64,000 nt of DNA from Lineus longissimus (Eukaryota; Nemertea; Pilidiophora; Heteronemertea; Lineidae). A program made the position numbers and the translations under genes. Where the stretch lies: contig NC_088311.1 in NCBI RefSeq assembly GCF_910592395.1, positions 8,744,501 through 8,808,500 on the forward strand. Reading direction: 5' to 3'. How positions within the stretch are numbered: the stretch's first letter is position 1; every line of letters starts with the position of its first letter. Positions 19,901 through 29,534 of the stretch are shown here, one piece after another. The notes beneath the pieces are model-generated. The model was given only the letters and a program-made list of their open reading frames with translations. It searched no databases and was not told the DNA's origin.

Positions 19901-22806
19901 GCCGTTCGTTAAATATTCTTAATTTGTAATTGAATTTTGAAATATAAAATTGTGTAAATACGTACTTGATATCAATTTCAACAATGCCGTTGTGTACATG
20001 TAGTCAGGTATAAGTTCATGAATTGATGAACTCCAGGTTTCATTTAATTTTTTTATTATTCGGATTTCCAATTAAATATCACCAACTATATATTCATGTA
20101 AATGCAGCTTATATACATGTAGGCCTAAGAGCGAGTAATGAATACAGTTACGCCCTAATTAAAGGTGTATGCCTGGATAAATTACTCATCATACTGTATT
20201 TCAATACACCAGTTTGACCCTTGAAAACGTCATGCATTTAAGTATCCGTTTAAGTGTCAACAATTAAATATTATATGTTTACCATACACATGATACAATA
20301 CATGTATATAATATCTGTATTACAAAAATCAAATCACTTTTCAAAAATCACGAATGTGCTACGACTGTAATGAATGATAACATTACTTACAATAAACGAC
20401 CAATGTCTTGTCACTGCTTGTGGTTGTCCCAGCAGCATTTCTCGCCACGCACTTGTAGACGCCAGCACTCTCCTTCTTCACTTGGAAATCGTAACTCAAT
20501 GATGTCGTAACTTTTGTACCATCTTTGTACCAGTCGTAAGTGTCTCCAGGAGGCGAAGCCACACACTTTAAGTTGAGTTGCGTTCCTGCTATCACTGGCC
20601 CCGACGGAAAGCCGGTGATCTGGGGTGTCCCTGGGTGTGCTGAAACAAGGTATCTGCATATAATTAATTACATGTAGATTGGAATTAATTTGTCAGTTTT
20701 GTCAAATATCACTTTGCAGTATGATAATGGGTTCTGCATGTACAAAGCCTATGCCTTGTAGTGCAAAAGTACTTAAAACATCAAATCAGAAAGCAATCGA
20801 GTTCGAAATCAAAATCAAAATCGGGCCGGGCACCCATGCCTTGGCTCTCGTGGTTTTGTACCACCTCTTTTATTTTACCCGTTTGTTAGTGCAACATGTA
20901 TTCCTACTGCATTGTATAAGCTTATATCAATGAATAAAAACATTTTCTTGATTGTGAAGAAGGGCCTAATACATTTCATTTAGTTGTTTTAGCTTAGAAT
21001 AAAATTACCTTGTATAACTGGTTTTACTGGATTACTGCTGCAGCTCAGAATAATATCCTGGCAAATCCAGTAAGCAGAATCTGCAGGCTGAGCATTGGTT
21101 ACTTGTAGGTTGAAGGTGTGTGTCTTAGATGAGATGCTTGGAGGACTGCAGCTACTCCAACTGTATCGTGGGTTACTTGGAGAATGACATCCCTTGCTGT
21201 TTGCTGCTGCTACATTTTCAGCTTCAGATGAAGTGTTTGTCTTCTTTAACCAATTCACGGAATATCCACTTGGATTCGGTATGTAACAGTTGAGAGTGAA
21301 TGTACTTCCGATAGCAGGTTTGAGTGGTGAGACACTGACAGCATACAACGAGCCTGAAAGATATCGAAGAAAAGGGGAGAAAGAATTTATGTGAAGTCAG
21401 TGACGAATTGACATAAAAGTGAACAAGTCTTTATTACAAAGAATTGGGCACAATTAAAGGATTGTCAAATATGAGAAATTCTTGAAAAGGGTATGGAGGG
21501 GGTCGAACATCTTCAAATTCTAAGATTTCTAATACTTTTTACGACAGTATGTCTCTCTAATACATTGTATACATGTACCTTTGATCTGAATTAAGACCAC
21601 TCTCAGCACTGGTCAGATCAACAACAGACACAAAATTTGTTTCCCTCCTTACATGCCTTATTGTCATACATTTAGAAATATTTAAAAACAAGTTCCAAAC
21701 TTCAGAAAGATGCGGGGTCTGATGAATTTGAGAAGTTCGCCTAAATTTTTGCAAGGTTTTTAATTGCACATGGTCAGCAAACCAATATATGTATCTTGAT
21801 ATTGCCTCAAAAAAATTCAAAGGTAAACGCTTTGCAAGATTATCGTTCCGTTTCTTACAGGTAATGGCGTCGTTCTTGTTGATGTGCCAGCAGTTGCAAA
21901 CACTGGAATAAAACGACAGATTTATCAAATGAAACTCACATGGTTTATAAACAAGCAAATCTCCCCATTTACTGTCTCTTGTTCCAGCAGAATTCGATGC
22001 TCGACATATGTACTTCCCACTGACAGGCTCCTCAGTTCCACCATGGAACACTTTCTTCTCTGTCACCGGACTGAAGACATACTTCTGACTTGTACCAATT
22101 GGGCCTTTAGCTTCCCAGTCCTCTACACCATTAGCAACCGAGTATTTGTACCATTTATACGTGATGGTCCCCGCATCAGGTTGAGACGCATCGCAGAACA
22201 GTTCACGGTATGACCCGATAGCAGCAGGTTCAAACCCAGACAAAACTGGAGTCATTGGTGGAACTGTAATATGTAATATGTTGTTAAATGTCTGAGTTAA
22301 TAAATAGATAACCAAAAGTTATTTGTTACGGTAATATTTTTCATCGCGCTGGATCTTCCAACGCGTCACGCGTCAGAGCACGGCACTTATGAATACGGCA
22401 ATAGATGTAATGTGCTGAAGTGCTTCAACTGAGTGGGCGGCGCGAAGAAACCGCATTCACTTCAATAGATTTAGCGCTATAAAAGTACATGTATATCCTT
22501 ACTATTAGTATCATTTTAATATCCTGGTTTACCAGTTGGGTTTTTTATTCAACTTGTACTTTGAGGAAGAAAACTATGCAACTTATGCTCTACGCCGGGC
22601 TATGTTACAAGATCTGAAGAACACTGCCACTCCTCAGACAGGAAGTCATCGTGGACATAACTGAAACTGTTGATATTTACTTGCCTAATTTTTTATGCAG
22701 TGAGCAGATTTCACCTGCAAATATGAAAAGGATACTCACCGATTAGATAAACCTGTGGTATCACCGAGATGAAAATACAGCACATCAAGCAAAAGTCAAC
22801 AGCCAT
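4837..22806 (-). CDS. Ig/fibronectin-III transmembrane receptor with tyrosine-rich tail, SAM domain and possible PDZ ligand (complete, 16 exons)
   Basis: Exons in transcript order: 22740-22806, 21940-22263, 21009-21353, 20391-20639, 19105-19377, 18383-18709, 17654-17974, 17094-17360, 16312-16602, 15434-15730, 14670-15056, 14002-14124, 13819-13878, 13432-13500, 12640-12882, 4837-4901. They total 3708 nt (1235 residues). All 15 introns are GT-AG and phase 1, and the joined frame stays open. Exon 1 is a signal peptide (MAVDFCLMCCIFISVIP). Exons 2-9 each encode one Ig-like domain (residues about 23-821), most with the B-strand Cys, core Trp and F-strand Y-x-C. FN3 domains follow at about 822-920 and 921-1010, then a 24-residue Gly/Val/Ile membrane span (about 1016-1039) and HRR. 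The tail has YMNV, YLND, YDEP, YEEM and YAEL tyrosine motifs, a SAM domain (about 1135-1200), and ends ITV, compatible with a class II PDZ ligand. There is no kinase. Likely an adhesion or signalling receptor; the ligand is unknown. It is not clearly nephrin, Kirre or Dscam, none of which has a SAM domain. Confidence 0.85.
5035..5809. mobile_element. Foldback (FB-like) element with tandem-repeat inverted arms
   Basis: The left arm (about 5041-5175) is a tandem of GGTAAAAAAGGCACT-type units. The right arm (about 5625-5806) is the reverse complement of the same array, including the same outermost GGTAATAAAGGCACTGG. A second inverted pair (around 5233-5250 and 5563-5580) lies just inside, so most of the element is palindromic. 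CACGTATAT occurs at 5026-5034 and again at 5810-5818, a 9-bp target-site duplication. Long arms built of tandem repeats and a 9-bp duplication are hallmarks of Drosophila Foldback elements. There is no transposase frame, so it is non-autonomous. Confidence 0.8.
6057..6286 (+). repeat. 5' LTR
   Basis: Starts TGTGGTGGCCGCGCGCC and ends CGTGTTCGTCA. By eye it differs from the 3' LTR by about a dozen substitutions, a 7-bp indel and a 2-bp indel, so insertion was not recent. AATAAAG-like sequence is absent; GATAAAG and AATAAAG alternatives occur at the matching place in the two copies. Confidence 0.93.
7134..7188. repeat. Near-perfect palindrome in the retrotransposon leader
   Basis: Arms 7134-7160 and 7162-7188 are 27 bp each, with one mismatch and a single-base spacer at 7161. 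It lies between the primer-binding site and the gag start at 7292. It could be an RNA hairpin in the genomic transcript or a scar of a small insertion. Confidence 0.85.
7292..7675 (+). CDS. Retrotransposon Gag remnant: coiled-coil segment plus two CCHC zinc knuckles
   Basis: An intact 127-residue frame. Residues 30-50 (LKTVIDLLQKMDARLTTLET) look like a short helix or coiled coil. Two CX2CX4HX4C knuckles follow: C75-C78-H83-C88 and C93-C96-H101-C106, then a basic tail. This is the nucleocapsid, which binds genomic RNA. No recognisable matrix or capsid domain precedes it, so Gag is either very short or its 5' part has decayed. Confidence 0.85.
   Translation: MARKPNEVPLMGVYVDAVAGSEKTTLPGSELKTVIDLLQKMDARLTTLETRGHQSPGQVSAVGTVGQSGSDTKTCWRCQSSDHFGSSCPSVKCYNCQQTGHISRNCPKKTENQKSGSSRGRLTPPNQ
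7690..8411 (+). pseudogene. Retrotransposon linker and aspartic protease, frame-broken
   Basis: A Ser/Pro-rich linker frame (7690-8064) runs into a run of twelve G at the place of the protease active site. Downstream, in another frame, ASVSLIS and CLLGSDFFAQHG match the flap side and the hydrophobic-hydrophobic-G strand of retropepsins. The D-T-G triad is only visible in a third frame across the G run. The homopolymer therefore disrupts the catalytic region, and no functional protease is encoded as the sequence stands. Confidence 0.8.
8323..10263 (+). pseudogene. Retrotransposon reverse transcriptase and RNase H, frame-broken
   Basis: The first frame (8323-9621) holds RT from about residue 225: SALDCASGYW with the first catalytic Asp, MPFGLTDAPATF, and YLDD at residues 369-372. 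The frame is lost near 9590. The thumb and start of RNase H continue in the frame 9575-9946 (SFLGLACYYQSFVPNF, then DTDASDYGLGGVLSQ with the RNase H Asp). It is lost again near 9940 and resumes in a frame covering 9991-10266 (TRREMLALV, IRTDNAAF, HRNADTLSRRP). Domain order and motifs are those of Ty3/gypsy Pol. Confidence 0.93.
10519..11134 (+). pseudogene. Retrotransposon integrase, frame-broken and C-terminally decayed
   Basis: The N-terminal zinc-binding module is split across frames: H-P and H-E-G-F-S-G-A-H-L-G in the frame 10519-10734, then C-x2-C (CDKCQKC) in the frame 10706-11134. The core keeps Asp in HIDIVGP, Asp in HSDQGSDFD and a candidate Glu in RKVENLN; these are the D,D,E positions of the retroviral integrase family. 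The frame stops just after the Glu, and the usual C-terminal domain is not recognisable. Confidence 0.9.
11127..11357 (+). pseudogene. Short frame between integrase and the 3' hydrolase ORF
   Basis: A 76-residue frame with no recognised domain, beginning MADVVALADRMPEDLRLAKK and then mostly charged and helical-looking. It may be the decayed end of Pol or the beginning of the 3' ORF. I do not assign a function. Confidence 0.35.
11345..11942 (+). pseudogene. Extra 3' ORF of the LTR element, SGNH/GDSL-hydrolase-like
   Basis: The first half (open from 11345, stop at 11645-11647) contains VVLLADSMF, fitting block I with the nucleophile Ser, then SGERVEQL, fitting the block II Gly. The second half, in another frame overlapping at about 11580-11647, contains MTHGLNHTRS (block III G-x-N) and DRDRFHYT close to the C-terminus (block V D-x-x-H). 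All four SGNH blocks appear in the right order and spacing, with hydrophobic strands between them. One frameshift near 11640 separates them. The ORF ends at TAG about 265 bp before the 3' LTR, where env-like genes sit in some LTR elements. SGNH esterases are known in ORF1 of CR1/L2-type LINEs; I do not know a described case in Ty3/gypsy elements. Confidence 0.6.
12207..12431 (+). repeat. 3' LTR
   Basis: A direct repeat of 6057-6286 with the same TG...CA termini. It is shorter by a 7-bp deletion near position 95 of the LTR and carries a 2-bp insertion near position 155. It is followed directly by the duplicated target TAGTTC. Confidence 0.93.
12640..12882 (-). CDS. SAM-domain exon of the Ig receptor
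   Basis: An 81-codon exon bounded by TTTACAG and GGAG|GTAGGT. It encodes DISVDDFKQWLLSK, then NGFKEASLFAML, VEELRIKPLAQK and QNLIKSF. The spacing matches a sterile-alpha-motif helical bundle: a first helix with F-x-x-W-L, a mid-domain 'hydrophobic-F-x-x-L', 'L-x-I' before helix 5, and a long terminal helix. SAM domains self-associate or bind partner SAMs beneath receptors. A short polar linker follows. The exon is symmetric (phase 1-1), so skipping it would keep frame. Confidence 0.75.
15173..15244. repeat. Short hairpin in a receptor intron
   Basis: A perfect 18-bp inverted repeat (15173-15190 and 15227-15244) with a 36-nt spacer, in the intron between the two FN3 exons. It is probably a tiny MITE or a relic of one. 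Confidence 0.75.
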
Positions 22807-23059
22807 GCTACATATGTTGTTTATTTAGATACTTGTATAGATTGATAGTCGCTACCATGTCGCCATATTCCTCGGGTGCTAGTCGGGAATGCTTTGGTTG
22901 ACTTCGCGTGGGCCATATATATCAACAATATTTCGTCATCGAGATCCGCTATTGAATAAATATAATGTAAGTATTTTCATAATTCTATAGACATAGGTTG
23001 TGACGCAGGCCGGCCCCTAAAAATCTAAACTTTCCCATAGAAAATCAACCCGGAAGATT

Positions 23060-25730
23060 CGATATACTAGAACTTCAACTAGACCAAATCTGGCCATGAC
23101 CGCGTGGCCTACATAGTGAGAGAGGCGAGACAGTCAAGATCACCTGAGCGAGCCAAGCTGCTCCACTGTTTTGCCAACATGGTGAGAGAAATGGGACAGT
23201 CACAACCATCCCGGACAGGGCCATGCTGCTCAACCATGCTGAGACAGACCCACCTACAATAGAAGAAATTTGGCCTAACATCTCCAAATCGCCTGGTGCT
23301 TTAACGCATTGACAACATGGTGAAAGATACGAGACATAGACAATCAAACGGAATCGGGCCTGGCTGCACCACGAAAGCTTATATTTGAAAGAGATGATAC
23401 AACAAGACAACATTGAGCCTGACAGCTCCACCACAGTACGTTGCTCATATGGTGTGAGGAATGAGGCAATCGCAACCAGCCTCGGGCCTGGCAGCTCCAT
23501 GTTGCCAACATGAGACAGTTGCAACCAGATCAAATATCGGATCAGGTTGGTTGCTTCACCGTGTTGGCAAGACTGCGGAAGACACCAGAAAGTCATAGTT
23601 GGGCCTGCCAGCTCTACCACCGACTAGCAAACATGGCCAAGTGATGTGAGACAGGCGCAATGGCTACTGCTTCCTGTTGAAAACAAGGCGAAAGAGACGG
23701 GACGTTTAACATCCACACCGAACCGGCACAACGACCGAGATGGTGGAAGAATGGGTGATATGAATAAAGACTAGCAAATGCTTTTATCTAAATCTCCATG
23801 TACATTTACACTAGGCCTTCCTGTACAAAACCGGAGTAAAAGCATTTGCTAGTCTTTATTCATATCACCCAATAACAGGCAGATCTATATAATCGGTCCT
23901 GGCTGCACCACAACTGTGTTACCGATTAGGTGTAGGTGTGACTGTCTCAGCTCTCTCAGCGTATTCGAAAAAAGGTGGAGCTCCCAGGCCAAATTTCGTC
24001 TAGCTTTGACTGTTTCGTCTCCTTCACCATATTGTCAACAGGTTCGCGCAGCCAGGCTCGTTTCGGTCTGGTTGTGACAGATCCATCTATATCACCATGT
24101 TGACAAAAATGTGGTGGAGCTGCCAGACCAAATGTCGTTTATGCGAGATTGTCTCGTCTCTTTAATTCAGTCACTATGGGGGAGCAGCCAAGCCCGGTCC
24201 GATATATGGTTGTCCAATTTTTGTCACTCTGTTGGCAAAACGGTGGAGCAGCCAGGCACGTTCGATTGATTGTGACTGCCTCGCCACTTTCACCATGTTG
24301 GCAACACGGTCATGGAGCGGCTAGGCCAATTCGGTCTGGTTGCGACTCTCTTCTTCACCTCATCATGTTGGCAACGCGGTGGTGGGGCAGCCAGGCCTGA
24401 TTCGGTCTGATTCGCAGTGACTCTCTCACCATATTGTCGCCGGGATCGAGCCAGCATGTATGTGGTCGGTCGTGACTGCCCCATCTCCCAAATCATTTGG
24501 CAAAATGGTAAAGCAGCCTAGCTACTACGTGTGATCAACCTAGGCTCGATTTGGTCTTGTTGCAACTGTCTCATCTATATCTACCATACCGGTAACACGA
24601 TTGCGGAGCGTCATGGTCTGGTTTGGTTCGACAGCCTTATCACTCTAACCGTGTTGTAACCATATTGGCAACAGGGTGGTTTAGCTACCAGGCACAATTT
24701 CGGCTTGTTGTGATTGTCTCGTCTCTTGCTCACCATACTCTCAGCATGGTGGAGCAGCCAACACTAGTCAGAGGTGGTTGTGACTGACTATCCCAGCTCT
24801 CTGAACATGTTGGCCACAACTTGGTTTAGTTGCCAAGCTCAATTTCGTCTTGTTGCGACTGTCTCGTCTCCTTTTCACCATACTCTCAGCATGGTGGAGC
24901 AGCCAGGTCTGTTCATATGTGGTTGTGAATGTCCCACCTCTCTCACCATGTTGGCAACACAATGGTTGAGCTGCCAGGCTCAATTTCGTCTTGCAGCGGC
25001 TGTCTCGTCTCCTGTTCACCATACTCTCAGCATGGTGGAGCAGCCAGGTCTGTTCATATGTGGTTGCGACTGTCCAAGCTCTCTCAGCATACTGACAAAA
25101 TGGTGAAGAGGCGAGGCCCGCAGTTTTGGCGATTGTGACAGTCTCGTCTGCCTCACCATGTTGTCGATACGGTGGTGGAGCAGCCAGGGCAAGTTCTGTC
25201 CGTTTGTTAATTTCTGGTCTTTTTCACCATGTGGTCCGATTTGGTCTGGTTGTGACCATTTGGTCTGGCTGGTCCGATTGTGACCAACATCTCTCTCATC
25301 ATGTTCCATTGGTTAAGATGCCAGGCTGAACTTTTGGTTGGGACTGTCTCATCTCTTTTTTCTTATATCAATATTATGATGGAGCAGCCAGACCATGCCC
25401 GGTCCACTTGTGACAGTCACATCTCTCTTACCATGTCAGAAAAACAGAGGAGCAGAGAAGCAGGTTTGGGTGATTGAGACAGTCCTGTCTCTCTCATGAC
25501 CCTGTTGGAAACACGGTCTAGGTGCAGCCAGGGGTCTCCTTGGGGACTGTCTCCATTATTTTATCATGTTGGCAACAAGGTGGAGGTGCAGCCAGGCCCG
25601 ATTTGGTCTGGTTGCGATTGTCTCATCTCTCTCAGCATATTGGCAACATGGTCGTGGAGCGGACAGGCCCAATTGCGACTAGCGATGACAGTTTTGTCTC
25701 CTTCACCATACTGTCAACCCGAAGCAGTAA
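23060..25730. repeat. Degenerate minisatellite in two opposed arrays
   Basis: The unit, roughly 65-75 bp, contains CACCATGTTGGCAACA, GGTGGAGCAGCCAGGC and GGTTGTGACTGTCTCGTCTC. From about 23060 to 23740 it runs on the minus strand; from about 23930 to 25730 it runs on the plus strand. A higher-order unit of 141-145 bp is clear where CACCATACTCTCAGCATGG recurs at 24731, 24876 and 25017. Both strands give long stop-poor frames with a repeating SPCWQ peptide. These are by-products of the repeat, not genes. Confidence 0.85.
23753..23870. repeat. Perfect 34-bp inverted repeat at the centre of the opposed arrays
   Basis: Arms 23753-23786 and 23837-23870 match without error around a 50-bp spacer. 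They sit where the minisatellite changes orientation, so the whole 2.7 kb can fold back on itself. Confidence 0.9.
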
Positions 25731-25739
25731 GGCGCCTCC

Positions 25740-26373
25740 AGTGTTTCATTAACCATATCAGAAAGTGTAAAGTAAGAAGTCAGCATTGGTACTTTTATAC
25801 GCACGAGGCTTTATGATAGGCAGAAGGCAAAACAACCAGTCTTGATCAGTGTGACCTCTTTCACAACTGGCAAAACATTTCCGGTCATGGAAGAATTTGA
25901 TATAGGAACATGCAGTTATTGCACCAGTTTGGAAGTTGCATTTACAATGACAAATATTTTCACATCACGACAACCACAGTTCACTCCCTATCCCAATTGC
26001 GAATATAAACCACTGGCCAGCAGAATGATAGGACTTTCACATATTACGTGACCCATCACATCAAAATGGGTCTCAAGTCACATTGGGCAATGGGGCTGCA
26101 TATTGAGTTAACCAGATGTCCATATAGCTTTGATCGTGAGCTCTCCATTTTAATACCATGTCCATCCCCATATCTTTTGTGGTGCGTGATATATATATAA
26201 ATTTGTTCGGAGAAAACAACAACATTTTACCAACAAAAATAAAGGGTTCTATGACAATAAATTAACCATTTTCTTTTGAGAGGACTTAACAAAATATGCT
26301 TTAAAATGTATTTCGAATTACAGTTTTGCCAAATTGACTTGTAGAATACTTAGAATAGATGGTGTTTATGAGG
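25740..26373. other. Intergenic, no gene seen
   Basis: Unique-looking A+T-rich sequence between the minisatellite and the 3' end of the ARL14EP-like gene. No frame here has a domain or splice support. Confidence 0.55.
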
Positions 26374-26379
26374 TTTATT
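26374..26379 (-). terminator. Poly(A) signal for the ARL14EP-like gene
   Basis: TTTATT on the plus strand (AATAAA on the gene strand) lies about 125 nt past the stop codon at 26502. Confidence 0.5.
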
Positions 26380-26501
26380 ATGACATAATCTAAAGGGGGT
26401 CAAAACTGACATTATTTTATATTGTCAGTGCTTGTTCAATTTCAGCCCTGGTGACTTACTTCCCAACTACTTTGGTGTGATGGGTCCCAAATATGAAGCT
26501 T

Positions 26502-28172
26502 TCACTTGAAATAAACCATTTGTTCAAGTGTGTCTGAAAAGTTGATAACAGTTCTACTGCCCTCGATTTCTACTTGATCATAAACGTAACGGCGGTTTAT
26601 CCGACAGTCTATTCCACATTTCGTAGATTTGCACTTGGTACATGGAAAATGGCACCCGTCACATTCTTCAAGAAGGCAGTCGCAGAGATCGCGGAGATCA
26701 TCTAAGAGTCGTCCATATTCATCATACATCTGATTCTTCCTCAGGCTGAAAGGAAAAACATTAAAAACTTTATTGTTATTTGCAATTACATGTTTAGGTT
26801 TACGTTTAATACAGTATCCTCAGTGTACCAATCAGGGGAAAAAATCATCTATTTTAGGCCACCTGCACTCAGTAGAACCTCTCTGTTTAAAGTGGACTAT
26901 AGGCAGGAGCGGAGGGGCTATCTTATCATGAAAAAACAAAACAAAACCTTACGTGTCTTAGAACTACCTACAGTGGAACCTCTCTATTTAGGACACCCTC
27001 GGGACTGAAAAGTATGGTCTATATTAGAGAGGGAGGTGTCCTGACTAGAGAGGTCAAATTGAATGGGAATGAACCAGTTTGGGACCAAAACTAGTGTCCT
27101 TAGTAGAGAGGTTGTCCTTAATAACTCACACAACGTAGTGAGTGTAATGGTTACGTATGTATATAAAGTGTAAACAAAATTCATATATCCATCATGTCCA
27201 TCGAATCTGAAAAAAATTGTGCAGACCCATGACAGTTCCGGTTCCGGTACAGTTTGTTGCATTCCATACGGGCCGCGCTTGCCGATCCTGCTTTCACGAC
27301 GCACCGCAACCACAGTTACCATGATTCCCGTTGTTGACGCAATTATTTCATTACGTCATGAGCCATTGACCAATCACGCAAGTAGATTTATTCACACCGG
27401 CGCCACTGTCTTGAAGTGTATCTAAAAATCGTCTGCTAGAACAAACAGGACAACAACGTCGGCGGAGACAGTTGTGACATTTCATTGCAGACGAAGTAAA
27501 CGTCCTCTTCTTCTCGATTTGCTATTACTTTAGTTTACTTTAGTTCATGAATAAAACTTGTGTGTGAGTATTTCTACTCATTTATGCAAGTTTTTGTTTT
27601 TTTCAGAGAACGGGGGAGGGGGTTTGGGGGACTCATCCCCCAATGTACTGGCTATATATGTCAGAAGGACAGTTGTGTGAGTTCACTAGAGATTGCTCTT
27701 TACATATTAGAGAGGTGTCCACTAAGGGAGGTTTCACTGTACTTACTTTTCTTTATAAATTCTCCGGTTCATTTTTCTCATTTCTCTACTACTTCTTTCA
27801 GGATCAAAATTATCCATGAATTTTCCAGGATTTCTGAAGTTAAGCATTCTTAACTCTTTCCTAGTCTGCAAAAAAGAATCAGGTATGGATGTTTTTAGTA
27901 GGTAGACATGTTCCTCGGTATTGTTTGCCCCCACACAGGCTTCATTTTGTAGAGGTCTTCTAAAATTTGACTGAAACTGCACTCCATAGAAAATCTACAA
28001 AATCTTTACAGCTGTTTCTTACCCTTTGTCGTCCAGTTTCTAGGTCAATTTCATCTCCAGAATTTTCTTCTTCTCTACTATTTTCATCTCTATTACTCAT
28101 TCCAGACTTTTGATTTGAATCTCTGGTTCTATTAGAGAAATTAGAGTGTCGACTTGATTCGTCTCCTTCCAT
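26502..28172 (-). CDS. ARL14EP: ARL14 effector protein-like, complete three-exon gene
   Basis: Exons 28023-28172, 27747-27865 and 26502-26745 join in frame (phases 0 and 2) into 170 residues. Exon 1 is Ser/Glu/Asp/Arg-rich and disordered. Exon 2 carries FRNPGKFMDNFDPERSSREM. Exon 3 has the family's Cys cluster (C111, C113, C118, C121, C125, C128, C133, C137) with CTKCKSTKCGIDCRINRR and YVYD. That is the ARF7EP_C/ARL14EP domain, a probable zinc-binding module. Human ARL14EP links ARL14 GTPase to myosin 1E in antigen-presenting cells and is also found with SETDB1-type chromatin complexes, so the role here is open. The length is near that of ARL14EP-like paralogues. One MITE end lies next to the first base of intron 2. 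Confidence 0.88.
26971..27739. mobile_element. TA-flanked inverted-repeat element (pogo/Tigger-like ends) in ARL14EP intron 2
   Basis: The left end CAGTGGAACCTCTCTATTTA and the right end, whose reverse complement begins CAGTGAAACCTCCCTTAGTG, form inverted ends. TA flanks both sides (26969-26970 and 27740-27741). There is no transposase frame. A second, truncated end of the same type (CAGTAGAACCTCTCTG) lies near 26870. CAGT-AACCTC ends with a TA target resemble Tc1/mariner-pogo derivatives. Confidence 0.7.
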
Positions 28173-28845
28173 TTTTTATGTTTTTTTAATTCTTTGATAA
28201 ACCTTGGTGAACGATTTCTGTTCTTCCCGTGGCTGACCCTTGACGAAAAAGGGCTTGGTTATAATAAAATAGACAGTCCACAAGTGCCATAACAGACGAG
28301 GCTGTTTCCTGTTCGAGTTTTTTTCGCCTTTCTTGACAGCATTTCTTGACAGATCGTATAGCAGAACACCAGCCCAGATGGGGTTAATATGATCATAAAA
28401 GTTAAATACTCTCCCAAACGATGAAGATTCCTACAAAAAAATATTCACACAGTCTGAGCCAAACAGGCGGCAAGGACCCAGGATCAAAAAATGAAAAGTG
28501 CCGGTGTGATGTATCAAGAGCAGGTTGTGACATCGTCCTTTGGAAGCCCTCGGTCCCCTCTAATAATGTTCCACTGTTAGGAAGTCTTACCGCAATTGCT
28601 TGGTGGTCTTGCCTTGGAGGTAGGCCTGGGTTCCAGTCCATCATCACAACTGTCATCAAAATTCCAACACATGAAGAAAATTTATAAAAATGGTAGATCT
28701 GTCGAGGTTATTTGCAAGACTAATACATGCAAATACAGCTAATAGGCCCCACCCTGTGTCTTATTTCATTGGCAATACCAAAAAATATATTCATGCAAAA
28801 GGCATAAAAAGAAAGTCCGAGGACATGCTCAATTTCATAGGGAAG
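28173..28845. other. Upstream flank of the ARL14EP-like gene, no other gene seen
   Basis: It holds the gene's presumed promoter, but no TATA box or clear factor site stands out. Short frames on both strands at 28400-28690 overlap each other and have no domain. Confidence 0.5.
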
Positions 28846-28953
28846 TGGCTTAGGCGACAGTGCTGCTATCTAGCGGTAGAAAGTTGAACGTTTTTGGACG
28901 AAGATTTCAGTTCCATTTTCTGCCGCGAGACAGCGCCACTGTCGCCTAAGCCA
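28846..28953. mobile_element. Small MITE, 17-bp perfect inverted ends
   Basis: TGGCTTAGGCGACAGTG at 28846 is exactly inverted at 28937-28953; the element is 108 bp. No coding content. Confidence 0.75.
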
Positions 28954-29534
28954 ATTTCACACTGGGTCCTTGAATTGATGACCACACTCACTAATTAAAA
29001 ATTGACTAAAACCGTCTATGGTGACGATAGACTCGCCGAGAAGTTGTGGCAGATGAAATGCCAGGTGAAAGGATCCAAAGGAGTGCCTTTTGCCCCAATA
29101 TAATTCCTGGGACAGAGGGTGTTCCAGCGAGTTGGCAATGGCCCAGAACAGGCAGATTGAAATTGATGAACCGGTGTGATGGGTTATGCAACAGACTTCT
29201 CCGGTGGTACTTTAATGTTTCTTTTAACAGTCACTGATCAATTTTGAGGTGATCCTGAAGTGCTCTCAGCACCAGATCAGCATCGAACAAGAACGTAACA
29301 TGAATTTACATAAAAAATTGATCATTTATTTAACAATTTTGAAACTTATTCATTACAACAACTCTGACATGGGTTCCTGTTGACATGTCTCGCCAGAATC
29401 TGAAGTGCATTTTGGCTGCTGACAGAAGTGGGTCAGGCAGATGGACGCATCAAATGCTGTACACTCAGTTTGACGATAAACCAAGGAGCTTAAATGGCAC
29501 TTCTAAATTTAGGACATGTACCAACATAGTTTAA
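28954..29534. other. Intergenic, nothing recognised
   Basis: Unique-looking sequence between two small inverted-repeat elements. The short frames present are unsupported. Confidence 0.45.

Noticed and set aside
23075..25752. Long frames on both strands with a repeated SPCWQ peptide
   Set aside because: They are translations of the degenerate minisatellite; frames switch strand where the repeat switches strand.
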